Assembly (NCBI GenBank): GCA_020629875.1
Contig: JAHDCL010000002.1
Location: 15,976-79,975, forward strand
Source of the DNA: Hellea sp.
Lineage (GTDB): Bacteria > Pseudomonadota > Alphaproteobacteria > Caulobacterales > Maricaulaceae
Direction: 5' to 3'
DNA length: 64,000 nucleotides
This document shows, one piece after another, positions 39,469 through 48,021 of the stretch. The position numbers and the translations under genes were made by a program. Positions within the stretch are counted from its first letter, which is position 1. Each line of letters opens with the position of its first letter. The notes under the pieces are model-generated. The model saw nothing but the letters and a program-made list of their open reading frames with translations, did no database searches and was not told where the DNA came from.

Positions 39469-40977
39469 CTAACCTTTAGACCAACGATGACCATAGGCCG
39501 CTAACATATCATCTGCTTCTGCGGGGCCTTCGCTACCTGCAGCATACAGTTCAGTACGCTGCCCCGCCTGCTCCCACGCCTCCAAAATTCCATCAACCCA
39601 TTCCCACGCAGACTCAACCTCATCACGGCGCATGAATAGGCTCAAGTTCCCTCGGACGACATCCATCAACAGTCGTTCATAGGCGTCAGGGTAACGTACG
39701 GTGAAATTATCAGCATAGCTGAGGTTCAAAGGAAGTGTTTTTAAGCGCATACCGCCAGCCCCAGGTTCCTTGACCTCGAACCAGAGTTTTACTGCCTCAT
39801 CCGGCTGTAATCGGATGACCAACTTGTTTGGATTAACCGGGGTATCTCCAAAAATCGAGTGAGGAACAGATTTGAACTGAATGACAATTTCAGAACGGCG
39901 TGACGACATGCGCTTTCCTGTACGCAGATAAATTGGCACGCCTGCCCAACGCCAATTATCGACCTCAGCCTTTATCGCAACATAAGTTTCGGTTGAGCTT
40001 TCCGTAACGTCAACATCGCTCATGTAGTCAGTCACTGCCTCACCGTCGACTTTACCGCGGGCATATTGGCCACGCACTGTCTTACGGCCAACACTCTCTG
40101 CGGTGATTGGGCGTAAGGCGCGCAGAACCTTGATTTTCTCGGTTCTGACATCATTCGCATCAAGAGAACTCGGCGCTTCCATCGCGGTTAAACAAAGAAG
40201 TTGGAGCAAATGATTTTGCACCATATCGCGCAGGGCTCCAGCACCATCATAGTAGGAGCCGCGGCCACCTACTCCGATAGATTCCGCTGCAGTAATTTCA
40301 ATATGATCAATCGCCTGATTAGACCAAAGCGGCTCAAGAAGAATGTTCCCAAAACGGAGTACCAACAGATTTTGAACCGTTTCTTTGCCCAAATAGTGAT
40401 CGATACGGTAAATATTGTTCTCTTTAAATACTTTACCAACACCTTCATTGATGAGCCTCGCAGACTCATAGTCAGTCCCCAAGGGCTTTTCGAGAACCAC
40501 GCGGGCATTATCATGAACGAGACCCGCCTTATCTAAACCAACACAAATATCCGCGAACATGCGAGGTGGCATAGCTAAATAGAAAACCCGAATTAGCTTC
40601 TTCTTTGAAGACAGCGCTTTTTTCAAGCTTGACCAATCCTTGTCAGCCACGACATCAATGGCGACGTAATCCACCAACTTGATGAACTTAGCCCACAACT
40701 TGGGGTCAAATCCCTCACCTTTCGCATATTCATGGTAAGAGCTTTCGATCAGCGCCTGATATTCTTCTCGGCTGTGCTTTGAGCGAGAGACGCCAACAAT
40801 TCGGCTATCATCCGAAATTTGGCCATCTCGGTAGCGGTGATACAAGGACGGTAAGAGCTTGCGCCGTGCCAGGTCACCTGTTCCGCCAAACACAACTATC
40901 TCAAAAGGCTCGACAGGAACAAATGTAGAGCCCGAGCCTGTTTCATTTTCAAGATTTTTATTTTTAATTACTGTCAC
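39469..40977 (-). CDS. zwf: Glucose-6-phosphate 1-dehydrogenase
   Basis: Oxidises glucose-6-phosphate to 6-phosphogluconolactone, NADP dependent. 502 residues. VVFGGTGDLARRKLLPSLY is the nucleotide fold and RIDHYLGKETVQNLLVLRF the active-site signature. GTG start at 40977, with AAGGGAT about 7 bp upstream on the coding strand. Heads the zwf-pgl-edd-glk-SMP30 cluster. A LacI-type operator (41015-41028) overlaps the apparent -35 box of its promoter. Confidence 0.97.
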   Translation of the reverse strand: MTVIKNKNLENETGSGSTFVPVEPFEIVVFGGTGDLARRKLLPSLYHRYRDGQISDDSRIVGVSRSKHSREEYQALIESSYHEYAKGEGFDPKLWAKFIKLVDYVAIDVVADKDWSSLKKALSSKKKLIRVFYLAMPPRMFADICVGLDKAGLVHDNARVVLEKPLGTDYESARLINEGVGKVFKENNIYRIDHYLGKETVQNLLVLRFGNILLEPLWSNQAIDHIEITAAESIGVGGRGSYYDGAGALRDMVQNHLLQLLCLTAMEAPSSLDANDVRTEKIKVLRALRPITAESVGRKTVRGQYARGKVDGEAVTDYMSDVDVTESSTETYVAIKAEVDNWRWAGVPIYLRTGKRMSSRRSEIVIQFKSVPHSIFGDTPVNPNKLVIRLQPDEAVKLWFEVKEPGAGGMRLKTLPLNLSYADNFTVRYPDAYERLLMDVVRGNLSLFMRRDEVESAWEWVDGILEAWEQAGQRTELYAAGSEGPAEADDMLAAYGHRWSKG

Positions 40978-41014
40978 AATACCATCCCTTATTGCGCATG
41001 CTTAGAGACCAAAA

Positions 41015-41028
41015 TGACAGCGCTGTCA
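41015..41028. promoter_or_regulatory. LacI-type operator at zwf promoter
   Basis: Perfect palindrome TGACAGC-GCTGTCA. On the minus strand the preceding T makes TTGACA (a consensus -35) followed after 17 bp by TCTAAG, a plausible -10 for zwf. The site lies between the regulator gene end and the zwf GTG. The same sequence appears three other times in this region. Confidence 0.8.
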
Positions 41029-41039
41029 ATTTATCTCTA

Positions 41040-42047
41040 TCAGTTTTTTTCCGAAGTGGAATCGCGTACAATAAGTTTGTGGTCAAGACAATAGCTATGG
41101 AGCCTATCATCTTCATTAGGCGGCCTAATTAACAGCTCCGCAGCCCGATGTCCCATTTCATAAATGGGTTGCTTGATAGTTGTCAGCTGTGGGTACAAAA
41201 TTTGTGCTAGAGGGGTGTCATCAAAACCGCCCACGGAGAGCTCTTGCGGAACAGAGATGCCTAAGCGGCTTGCCACAGATACAACGCCTGCAGCCATATC
41301 ATCATTACTTGCAAATATGGCGGTCGGACGACTGGCTGAGCTCAATAATTTTTCAGCGGCAGCAACACCCGACCTGAAAGAAAAGTCGCCTGCAACCACC
41401 CACTCCTGATTTATTTCCAGCCCAACAGCATTCATCGCCTGCACAAACCCTTGATAACGCAGCTCGCTAGCATTGTGTTCGGGATGGCCTTTAATGAATC
41501 CTAACTTTCGGTGCCCTTGCCGAATTAAAAACTCTGTCATTTCATACGCTGCTTGCACATCGTCCATTTTGACTGAGCTCACTTCACGACCCTCGACGGC
41601 TGGAGCCACCGGGACGTAGGGTATTTTGAGCCTCCCCAAAATTGCTAAAATGTCTTCATCATCACATAGAGGCGGCGTCAGAATAATACCGTCAACAGGC
41701 AGACGTTCGAGCAAAAGATCAACCGCTTCAACTGCACTTTTCTCTCCCATACTCACGGGTTCGATTACGAGATGATATCTGTTATTCCGACAAGCATCTA
41801 TCGCGCCTTTTTGGATGTTTGCGATGTAGTTGGGACTGGGGTTATCGTATAGTAACGCCAGCAAGTAAGACTTTGAGCTTGCCAACCCTCTCGCTGCTAA
41901 ATTTGGAGAGTAACGAAGTTGTTTGGCCACCTCCAACACACGCTCACGCGTTTTCTTGGCAACATTAGGCTCATTATTGAGGACGCGCGACACGGTCTTC
42001 ATGGAGACCCCTGCTTGCTTCGCCACATCTGTTATTGTTGACTTCAT
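41040..42047 (-). CDS. LacI-family transcriptional regulator
   Basis: 335 residues. N-terminal HTH (STITDVAKQAGVSMKTVSRVLN, residues 3-24) and hinge (PNLAARGLASSKS) followed by a periplasmic-binding-like effector domain (about 60-330). Predicted repressor of the surrounding sugar catabolic genes, since palindromic sites matching LacI half-site design lie in front of zwf, glk, the GH3 gene and the symporter/xylB pair. The effector is unknown (a sugar or sugar phosphate). Divergent from the second glucokinase, with an operator between them, so it may autoregulate. Confidence 0.93.
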   Translation of the reverse strand: MKSTITDVAKQAGVSMKTVSRVLNNEPNVAKKTRERVLEVAKQLRYSPNLAARGLASSKSYLLALLYDNPSPNYIANIQKGAIDACRNNRYHLVIEPVSMGEKSAVEAVDLLLERLPVDGIILTPPLCDDEDILAILGRLKIPYVPVAPAVEGREVSSVKMDDVQAAYEMTEFLIRQGHRKLGFIKGHPEHNASELRYQGFVQAMNAVGLEINQEWVVAGDFSFRSGVAAAEKLLSSASRPTAIFASNDDMAAGVVSVASRLGISVPQELSVGGFDDTPLAQILYPQLTTIKQPIYEMGHRAAELLIRPPNEDDRLHSYCLDHKLIVRDSTSEKN

Positions 42048-42170
42048 TGTAAATCTTAAGTTTGTGTGAGTCCCTGCCGCAGAGAAGAATGGAACAGAGC
42101 CAGGTAAAGGTCAATAAATCAATCTTATTGCGCACACCACAATCAAACAACTTCATATAAACAAGCCTTA

Positions 42171-42199
42171 TTGACAGCGCTGTCACATCGCCCTAACTA
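42171..42199 (+). promoter_or_regulatory. Promoter and LacI-type operator for second glucokinase
   Basis: TTGACA (42171-42176) and TAACTA (42194-42199) are separated by 17 bp, a good sigma-70-like promoter for the + strand glucokinase. The operator TGACAGC-GCTGTCA (42172-42185) covers the -35 box, so bound regulator would block RNA polymerase. It could also affect the divergent regulator gene. Confidence 0.75.
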
Positions 42200-42250
42200 A
42201 ACACTACTAAATACTCACAGAAGCCAAAAAAATTGGCAGGGGGAAAGAAC

Positions 42251-43252
42251 GTGGCTCAACCCATATTGGTTGGAGATATTGGCGGTACAAATATCCGCTT
42301 TGCGGTCGCGCGATCAAGCGAAAAAGGCTTCCCAAAACTAACCCACATATGGCGGGCTCCTGCAAATGATTTTGCAGAATTTAGCGATGCCTTGGCATAT
42401 TTCTTAGAGCGAACACCTGCCTCCGAGCGCCCTGCACAAGCGGTCTTCGCGCTCGCGGGTCCAATTGATGACCACTCAGTTCGACTTACTAACAAAGCCT
42501 GGACTGTAAGGCGTGACGACCTCATCTCTCGCTTTGGCTTCGAACGACTAACATTCATGAATGACTTTGCTGCCATGGCTAGATCGATACCAGAGCTGCC
42601 TGAAACCGCATTTTTCTCAATACAAGAAGGCATGCCAACGCCAATTATTACACCCCAATCAACCCTTGCAGTGGCAGGGGCGGGCACAGGACTCGGACAG
42701 GCCTTACTTGTAGGCAGCGCCCAAGGCGGGTGGACTGTTCTACCCACCGAGGGCGGACATCAACCCTTTGCCCCCATGAACAGCTTTGAAAGCGAGATCC
42801 ATGAGTTGATGCGCAAAGGTCAGGGTTACGTTTCTTTTGAACAAATTTGCTCAGGGCGTGGACTTGAGGACGTTTACAAAACGATTGCTAAACTCCAAGG
42901 GAAACCCATCGTAGAACTTACGGCGAAAGAAATTACTGAACGTGCTAAAACTGGAGACAGTTTAGCCATAGATACATGTGAATTTGCTGCCAATGCACTC
43001 ATGAACTTTATTGGCAATGCAGTTCTAGCCAGTGGGTCATGGCGGGGTGCGGTAATAGCTGGCGGGGTTTCTCAGCATCTACAACCCTATTTCGACACCC
43101 CCAAAGCGAGAGAGCGTTTCAACAATAAAGGCAAAATGCAGAGCCGTATGGAACGAGTCCCATTACGACTACTAATAGACTCTACTGCTCCGCTTATCGG
43201 GGCCGCTGCCGCGCCTCAGACAAACAGACCGAGCCAATACTCGGCCTGGTAA
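42251..43252 (+). CDS. glk: Glucokinase (second copy)
   Basis: 333 residues. Glk-type ATP motif GDIGGTN near the N-terminus, FALAGP, MNDFAAMA, GAGTGLGQ and EGGHQPFAP. Clearly homologous to the glk at 35946 but divergent, so an old duplication or separate acquisition. Starts with GTG at 42251, chosen because GGGGGA lies 6 bp before it; a TTG at 42233 has no such site. Stands alone as a divergent partner of the LacI regulator, under the operator at 42172. Confidence 0.9.
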   Translation: MAQPILVGDIGGTNIRFAVARSSEKGFPKLTHIWRAPANDFAEFSDALAYFLERTPASERPAQAVFALAGPIDDHSVRLTNKAWTVRRDDLISRFGFERLTFMNDFAAMARSIPELPETAFFSIQEGMPTPIITPQSTLAVAGAGTGLGQALLVGSAQGGWTVLPTEGGHQPFAPMNSFESEIHELMRKGQGYVSFEQICSGRGLEDVYKTIAKLQGKPIVELTAKEITERAKTGDSLAIDTCEFAANALMNFIGNAVLASGSWRGAVIAGGVSQHLQPYFDTPKARERFNNKGKMQSRMERVPLRLLIDSTAPLIGAAAAPQTNRPSQYSAW

Positions 43253-43272
43253 CACGCGCCCGCGCTATTCGA

Positions 43273-45837
43273 CTATTTTAAACAGACGGCTTGGCCCTCA
43301 TTTGCAACAAGCTTGACATCAGAAAGCGTGAGACTGACGGCGTCGCTGGTTTCAATCACGAATGGTGAACGCACAAATTTGAGCGCAGAACCCTCTGCAA
43401 AACAGGAAAGCTTTACGGAAACATCCGTCCACTCTCCGACTTTTGTTTTCGACAATACCGCATCCAAAGGCTGAGACTGCCCACAGTTTTTTCCGCAATC
43501 AAGAGAGATGTTCACCTTTGCCGCGTCATTGCCACCTTCAGGGCGCAGGCGTATATAGACAGCCATGTCCCCGGTCGTCTGACGCGAAAGATCAACAGGC
43601 GTACCGCGAACTTCGAAACGGCCCAACCCCTTCCCATTAAAACTGAGCGTTCGAATATTCTCTTGTACGCCATCATCAGCCGAGACGATTGTTGTCACAC
43701 CGCCCGGAGACACCGCCCTACTCGTCTTGACGGTTTTCTTTCCCGCAGGACCTCCAATAATCATCTCCCAAGGGAAGACGGCCTTACCAGCTTTAAAGAA
43801 GTCACTATCGTTCTTCGCCGACAACTCGACGCCAGCATCCTCGGGAAGGTTCCCAACTTTTCCAGGTTTCGCGTATGATAACCCATATCCATAAGCAAAG
43901 AGTGGGTCGTAATTCTCATCATCATAATTTAACGGCGTTTGAATTGCTGTCCGAGGCCAAGAATAGGGCAACGTTCCCTTAAAGTCATAAGCAACATTAC
44001 CCTCCGCATCCGTAAATAAGAGATCGGCAGCATATCCACCCTCTGACCCAGGAAGCCAAGCTGCTACAAAGGCATCGGATGCATTAATTTCTCTATTCAT
44101 CCAAAGCGGACGACCTGACAGGAAAATTGCAACAGTAGGGATTCCTGCGGCCCTATATTTCTTTAGTAGGTTCAAATCACTATCGTCGCCTGGTTTGTAG
44201 GCTAGATTATCTATATCACCCTTGAACTCAGCATATGGTTCTTCCCCAAAAACGACAATCGCGACTGTTGGAGAGCCGCTATACTCTCCGTCAGCGTCTG
44301 CAAGAAGGACTTCTCCATCCGCAGCTTCAACATGCCGTTTTATTCCATCAAGGAAAGAAGACCCCCCAGGGAAATCCGAATTTTTATTCCCTGTTCCTTG
44401 CCATGAAAGCGTCCAGCCTCCAGATTGCTTCCCGATATTATCAGCGCCATCTCCAGCAACCAATACTTTCGCTTTGGGGTTTATTGGCAATACGCCATTA
44501 TTTTTAATCAAGACCTGACTTTCACGCACAGCTTGCCGAGCTACTGCTTTTGAAGCTGGGTCTTGAAGGAGATCATAATCCGCAGCACCGGGACGTGATG
44601 ATGGTTTGCCTGCATCTAAAAGCCCCGACCGAATTTTGACACGCAAAATTCGCCGGACCGCATCATCAAGTCGATCTAAATCAAGCTGTCCGCTTTCTGC
44701 TTGGGCCAATGTGTTATCAAACAAACCTCGCCAACTATCAGGCGCCATATACATATCCAGACCAGCATGAAGCGCGTCGGGGCAGTTCTCATTTGAACAA
44801 CTGTCGAGCTGCCCATGAGCGTTCCAGTCGCCAACGACAAAACCATCAAAACCCATTTGACCTTTCAGGACATCAGTCAACAGTCCCTTATGCCCATGCA
44901 ACTTTGTCCCCTGCCAACTGGAAAATGAAGCCATCACAGATTGGGCACCTGCATTAATGGCTACTGGATATCCTGACCCGTGAATATCACGGAGCTGCTC
45001 TTCTGTGTCCAGATTATCACCTTGGTCTCGACCTTGATTAGTTCCGCCATCGCCAAGAAAATGCTTAGCTGTCGCAATAACTTTCTTCCCTTTAAGCCAA
45101 GTTTCCGACCCCGGCTCACCCTGAATCCCGCGAATAAGCTCGCCAGCATAAGAGGCGGTAACATCTGGGTTTTCAGAATAACCTTCATAGGTTCTACCCC
45201 ATCTATCATCACGCACCACCGCAATCGTAGGCGCGAAAGTCCACTCTTGGGCACCAACACGAATTTCTTGCGCGGTAATCGCACCGATTTTTCCCAAAAG
45301 CTTCGGATTTCGGGTCGCGCCCAGTCCAATGTTATGTGGAAAGACTGTGGCACCAGGGATGTTATTATGACCATGCACCGCATCGGTCCCCCAAATCATT
45401 GGAATGAAAGGCACACCATCCCCATAAGCCTCCTTAGAGGCTTCGTAAAACTCATCGGCAAGCTCGACCCAAGCTGATGCAGGTGACCGGTTGTCTCCAT
45501 TAGGTGCGGAGTTCCCTCCATTGAGGATAGACCCAAGCGGATAACTCTTTATATCTTCGGGGGTTATAGATCCGATATCAGCTTGGATAACCTGCCCGAC
45601 TTTGTGGCGTAGCTCCATATTGGACATCAAATCAGTGATGCGCGACTCGATAGCTGGGTCGAGACCCACAGGACTCTTCGCTACAGGCCAAATTGAAGGA
45701 TCAACAGAACCAGGTGTTCGAACGACGTTCATTGCAGTTTTCTTGTCGCCCTCTTTCCCATCATCCGCTGAACAGGATACTAACGCGGCTGTTAAACCGC
45801 ACATAGCCACAGTTATAAGCAAATTCGATTTTGTCAT
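43273..45837 (-). CDS. Glycoside hydrolase family 3 beta-glucosidase/exoglucanase lipoprotein
   Basis: 854 residues. A signal peptide ends in a lipobox (LVSC, C22), so surface or periplasmic lipoprotein. GH3 N-terminal barrel about 50-390 with catalytic nucleophile D337 (VVGDWN) and substrate-binding KHF (258-260); the GH3 C-terminal sandwich follows to about 660. The last 190 residues are an extra beta-rich domain like the C-terminal part of ExoP-type exo-1,3/1,4-beta-glucanases. Releases glucose from beta-glucans or cello/laminari-oligosaccharides. Its promoter contains a LacI-type operator (45922-45935). Confidence 0.92.
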   Translation of the reverse strand: MTKSNLLITVAMCGLTAALVSCSADDGKEGDKKTAMNVVRTPGSVDPSIWPVAKSPVGLDPAIESRITDLMSNMELRHKVGQVIQADIGSITPEDIKSYPLGSILNGGNSAPNGDNRSPASAWVELADEFYEASKEAYGDGVPFIPMIWGTDAVHGHNNIPGATVFPHNIGLGATRNPKLLGKIGAITAQEIRVGAQEWTFAPTIAVVRDDRWGRTYEGYSENPDVTASYAGELIRGIQGEPGSETWLKGKKVIATAKHFLGDGGTNQGRDQGDNLDTEEQLRDIHGSGYPVAINAGAQSVMASFSSWQGTKLHGHKGLLTDVLKGQMGFDGFVVGDWNAHGQLDSCSNENCPDALHAGLDMYMAPDSWRGLFDNTLAQAESGQLDLDRLDDAVRRILRVKIRSGLLDAGKPSSRPGAADYDLLQDPASKAVARQAVRESQVLIKNNGVLPINPKAKVLVAGDGADNIGKQSGGWTLSWQGTGNKNSDFPGGSSFLDGIKRHVEAADGEVLLADADGEYSGSPTVAIVVFGEEPYAEFKGDIDNLAYKPGDDSDLNLLKKYRAAGIPTVAIFLSGRPLWMNREINASDAFVAAWLPGSEGGYAADLLFTDAEGNVAYDFKGTLPYSWPRTAIQTPLNYDDENYDPLFAYGYGLSYAKPGKVGNLPEDAGVELSAKNDSDFFKAGKAVFPWEMIIGGPAGKKTVKTSRAVSPGGVTTIVSADDGVQENIRTLSFNGKGLGRFEVRGTPVDLSRQTTGDMAVYIRLRPEGGNDAAKVNISLDCGKNCGQSQPLDAVLSKTKVGEWTDVSVKLSCFAEGSALKFVRSPFVIETSDAVSLTLSDVKLVANEGQAVCLK

Positions 45838-46044
45838 TGGTCTCTCCCGAATACTCTATTTTTATACGGCCATTCCGAATAAGGGGCCACTTATGTAAGG
45901 TTCGCCTAAAAATGACGAAAATGACAGCGCTGTCAAATGCTATTTAAAAATTTCGAGTTTACTCGTTACAATTACATGGGTTGAGGCAGGCGGAGTCCAT
46001 TTATGACCACCCCGCAGAAACGCAACTAGACGCAAACGTCTGAG
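45838..46044. other. GH3 gene upstream region
   Basis: Part of the 452-bp gap between the GH3 gene and the symporter. Holds the third LacI-type operator and the GH3 promoter; apart from that no coding frame is convincing. Confidence 0.5.
45922..45935. promoter_or_regulatory. LacI-type operator at GH3 promoter
   Basis: Perfect palindrome TGACAGC-GCTGTCA, 84 bp before the GH3 start. On the minus strand the preceding T gives TTGACA, matching a -35 box toward the GH3 gene. No clear -10 is seen at 17 bp (TTTTTA at 18). Confidence 0.75.
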
Positions 46045-46122
46045 TTAGAGACCTAAAAAAAGCGCAACAAGGAATATAACGAGAATAATCAGCGCTTCCT
46101 TGATTTTAATAAGTGTATTCAT
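46045..46122 (-). CDS. Putative 25-residue single-span membrane peptide
   Basis: Small frame not detectable by length cutoffs: ATG at 46122, stop TAA at 46045. The peptide starts MNTLIKIKEA and continues with an uninterrupted hydrophobic run (residues 11-25) of Ile, Leu, Val, Ala and Phe, ending LFLGL. A purine-rich AAAGAGAG is 5-6 bp before the ATG. It is on the same strand as, and 168 bp downstream of, the sodium/sugar symporter, so it could be a symporter-associated or general small membrane protein. Coding status is not proven. Confidence 0.5.
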   Translation of the reverse strand: MNTLIKIKEALIILVIFLVALFLGL

Positions 46123-46289
46123 ATCATCTCTCTTTGATAGAACTCGCTTACTGCAAAACGATAAAAAAGTAAATCAGAATCGAACGCGGAAATTGCAAAA
46201 CATATTGGCAGCGTCAAATAGACCGCAGCAAAATGCGCTACGGCCCCATTAACTCCAATAGACTCTCGTCGAACTTTCCTCTCACTTCC

Positions 46290-47885
46290 CTACCAAAAAG
46301 CTGCATATAACGCGACGAGTACAAGTCCAATGACCAGTGACCATAGATTAAAACTTGCGGAAGTTTTAAAACTGATATCACCCAACATCACCGACTGCCC
46401 CTCGCGCGGAGAAGATGTGAATTTAGACACGATGATTCCCAAAGCAACACATCCCAAGAAGATTACCCAAATGCGGTTCACAAACTGAAAGTCCGGGAAC
46501 ACGGTCGCAATTAGGGGAGACAAAATAACAGATGCGAGGAGCATCGCAAACGCTCCCGCGGAATTAGTGGGCTTGTAAAACATGCCCAGTAGGAAGACCG
46601 CGACGACACCAGGAGCAATATAGCCGGTGAGCTCTTGCACCGTTTGAAACGCACTTTCCATATTCTGGAATATTGGCTGAGCAATTATTACCGCAAATAC
46701 CATCGCAGCAACAGCCGTAATCCGGCCAACGGTTACATAATGCTGCTCGCTTTTATCAGACTTAGCCATCTTATAAAGATCCATCGTGAAGATGGTCGAA
46801 ATCGAATTCATCATAGATGCAAGCGAAGAGACAATTGCAGCGACCAGAGCCGCAAAGATTAGTCCGCGCAATCCACTCGGCATAATCCGCATCACTTCGG
46901 GATAAGCGCGGTCGGTTTTATCGGCTAGTACATCCGCATTCACGGCGCCAAATTCCGGCGTGGCCAACATAACCGCTGCGATGCCTGGCAACACGATAAT
47001 TAGCGGCATAAGGAGCTTCAATGCCGCTGCAAAGACAAGACCCTTTTGAGCTTCTTTGATATCCTTGGCGCCCAAAGCCCTCTGGATGATATACTGATTA
47101 AAGCCCCAATAATTCAGATGAAGAATCCAAAGGCCGCCAAGTAAAGTCCAGATACCCGGAAGCGTGTCATATCCTTTTTGGCCCTTTTCAAAAATCATAT
47201 CAAATTTATCAGGAAGTTCCGTGTAGATGCGCTTTAAACCGCCGCCAACTCCAGCATCACCACCAATCATTCCCATTGTCAGCCAGGCAATCACAAGTCC
47301 CCCAAGAACCAAAATAACGACTTGAATGATGTCGGTTAGAGCAACGGCTTTAAGGCCGCCCCAGAATGAGTAAAGTATCGCGAATGCGCCGAGCCCCGCC
47401 ATTCCCATAAAGATTGAAACCCCGGTCAGCGTATTAATTGCAAGCGCTCCGAGCCACAACACAGTTGTAAGGTTGACCGCTGTGTAAAGAAAAATCCAAT
47501 ATCCCGACATGAGGGTTTTCACACCTGTACCATATCGCGTTTCAAGGAATTGCGGCATTGTAAATATTTCGCGTTTCAGGAAAATCGGCAAGAAATATTT
47601 AGCAACAACAATCAGAACAATGGCCGCTTGCCATTCATACGCGGCAATAGCGAGACCTATTCGAAAGCCCTCACCCGACATGCCAATAATCTGCTCAGCC
47701 GATATATTGGCGGCAATCAAAGAAGCACCAATTGCCCACCACGGCAGAGACTTTCCTGCTAAAAAGTAATCTTCGGTGTTCTTCGCATGCCCGTCTTTTT
47801 CGCGCGAAACGTATAACGCAACGGCCAATAACATGACGGCATACGCCACCAAAACAATTAAGTCTAACGTTGATAATGCTGACAT
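46290..47885 (-). CDS. Sodium/sugar symporter (SSS family, vSGLT-like)
   Basis: 531 residues with about 14 membrane helices. LeuT-fold SSS transporter: the N-terminal block NTEDYFLAGKSLPWWAIGASLIAANISAEQ is the SSS signature, and later LWILHLNYWGFNQYIIQRALGAK matches SGLT-like proteins. Probably imports glucose, galactose or xylose with Na+. ATG at 47885 is preferred, with AGGGGA upstream; a TTG at 47900 gives five more residues. Divergent from xylB-xylA with an operator between. Confidence 0.9.
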   Translation of the reverse strand: MSALSTLDLIVLVAYAVMLLAVALYVSREKDGHAKNTEDYFLAGKSLPWWAIGASLIAANISAEQIIGMSGEGFRIGLAIAAYEWQAAIVLIVVAKYFLPIFLKREIFTMPQFLETRYGTGVKTLMSGYWIFLYTAVNLTTVLWLGALAINTLTGVSIFMGMAGLGAFAILYSFWGGLKAVALTDIIQVVILVLGGLVIAWLTMGMIGGDAGVGGGLKRIYTELPDKFDMIFEKGQKGYDTLPGIWTLLGGLWILHLNYWGFNQYIIQRALGAKDIKEAQKGLVFAAALKLLMPLIIVLPGIAAVMLATPEFGAVNADVLADKTDRAYPEVMRIMPSGLRGLIFAALVAAIVSSLASMMNSISTIFTMDLYKMAKSDKSEQHYVTVGRITAVAAMVFAVIIAQPIFQNMESAFQTVQELTGYIAPGVVAVFLLGMFYKPTNSAGAFAMLLASVILSPLIATVFPDFQFVNRIWVIFLGCVALGIIVSKFTSSPREGQSVMLGDISFKTSASFNLWSLVIGLVLVALYAAFW

Positions 47886-47947
47886 TTTCTGTCCCCTCAA
47901 TATTTTTGCACATGTGTCTGCGCTTTATTGCCATCATTCCCCTATAA

Positions 47948-47961
47948 TGACAGCGTTGTCA
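47948..47961. promoter_or_regulatory. LacI-type operator between symporter and xylB
   Basis: TGACAGC-GTTGTCA, the fourth copy, differing by one base from the perfect palindrome. On the minus strand it gives TTGACA as a -35 toward the symporter. It could repress both the symporter and the divergent xylBA. Confidence 0.7.
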
Positions 47962-48021
47962 ATTTAAAGATGACACGTGGATGTTTTTGGTTTTATATGC
48001 GAGCCGGAGGAAATCACAAAC

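Noticed and set aside
43443-45477. Several plus-strand frames inside the GH3 gene
   Set aside because: Antisense shadows of a clear glycoside hydrolase, none with a domain or start signal.
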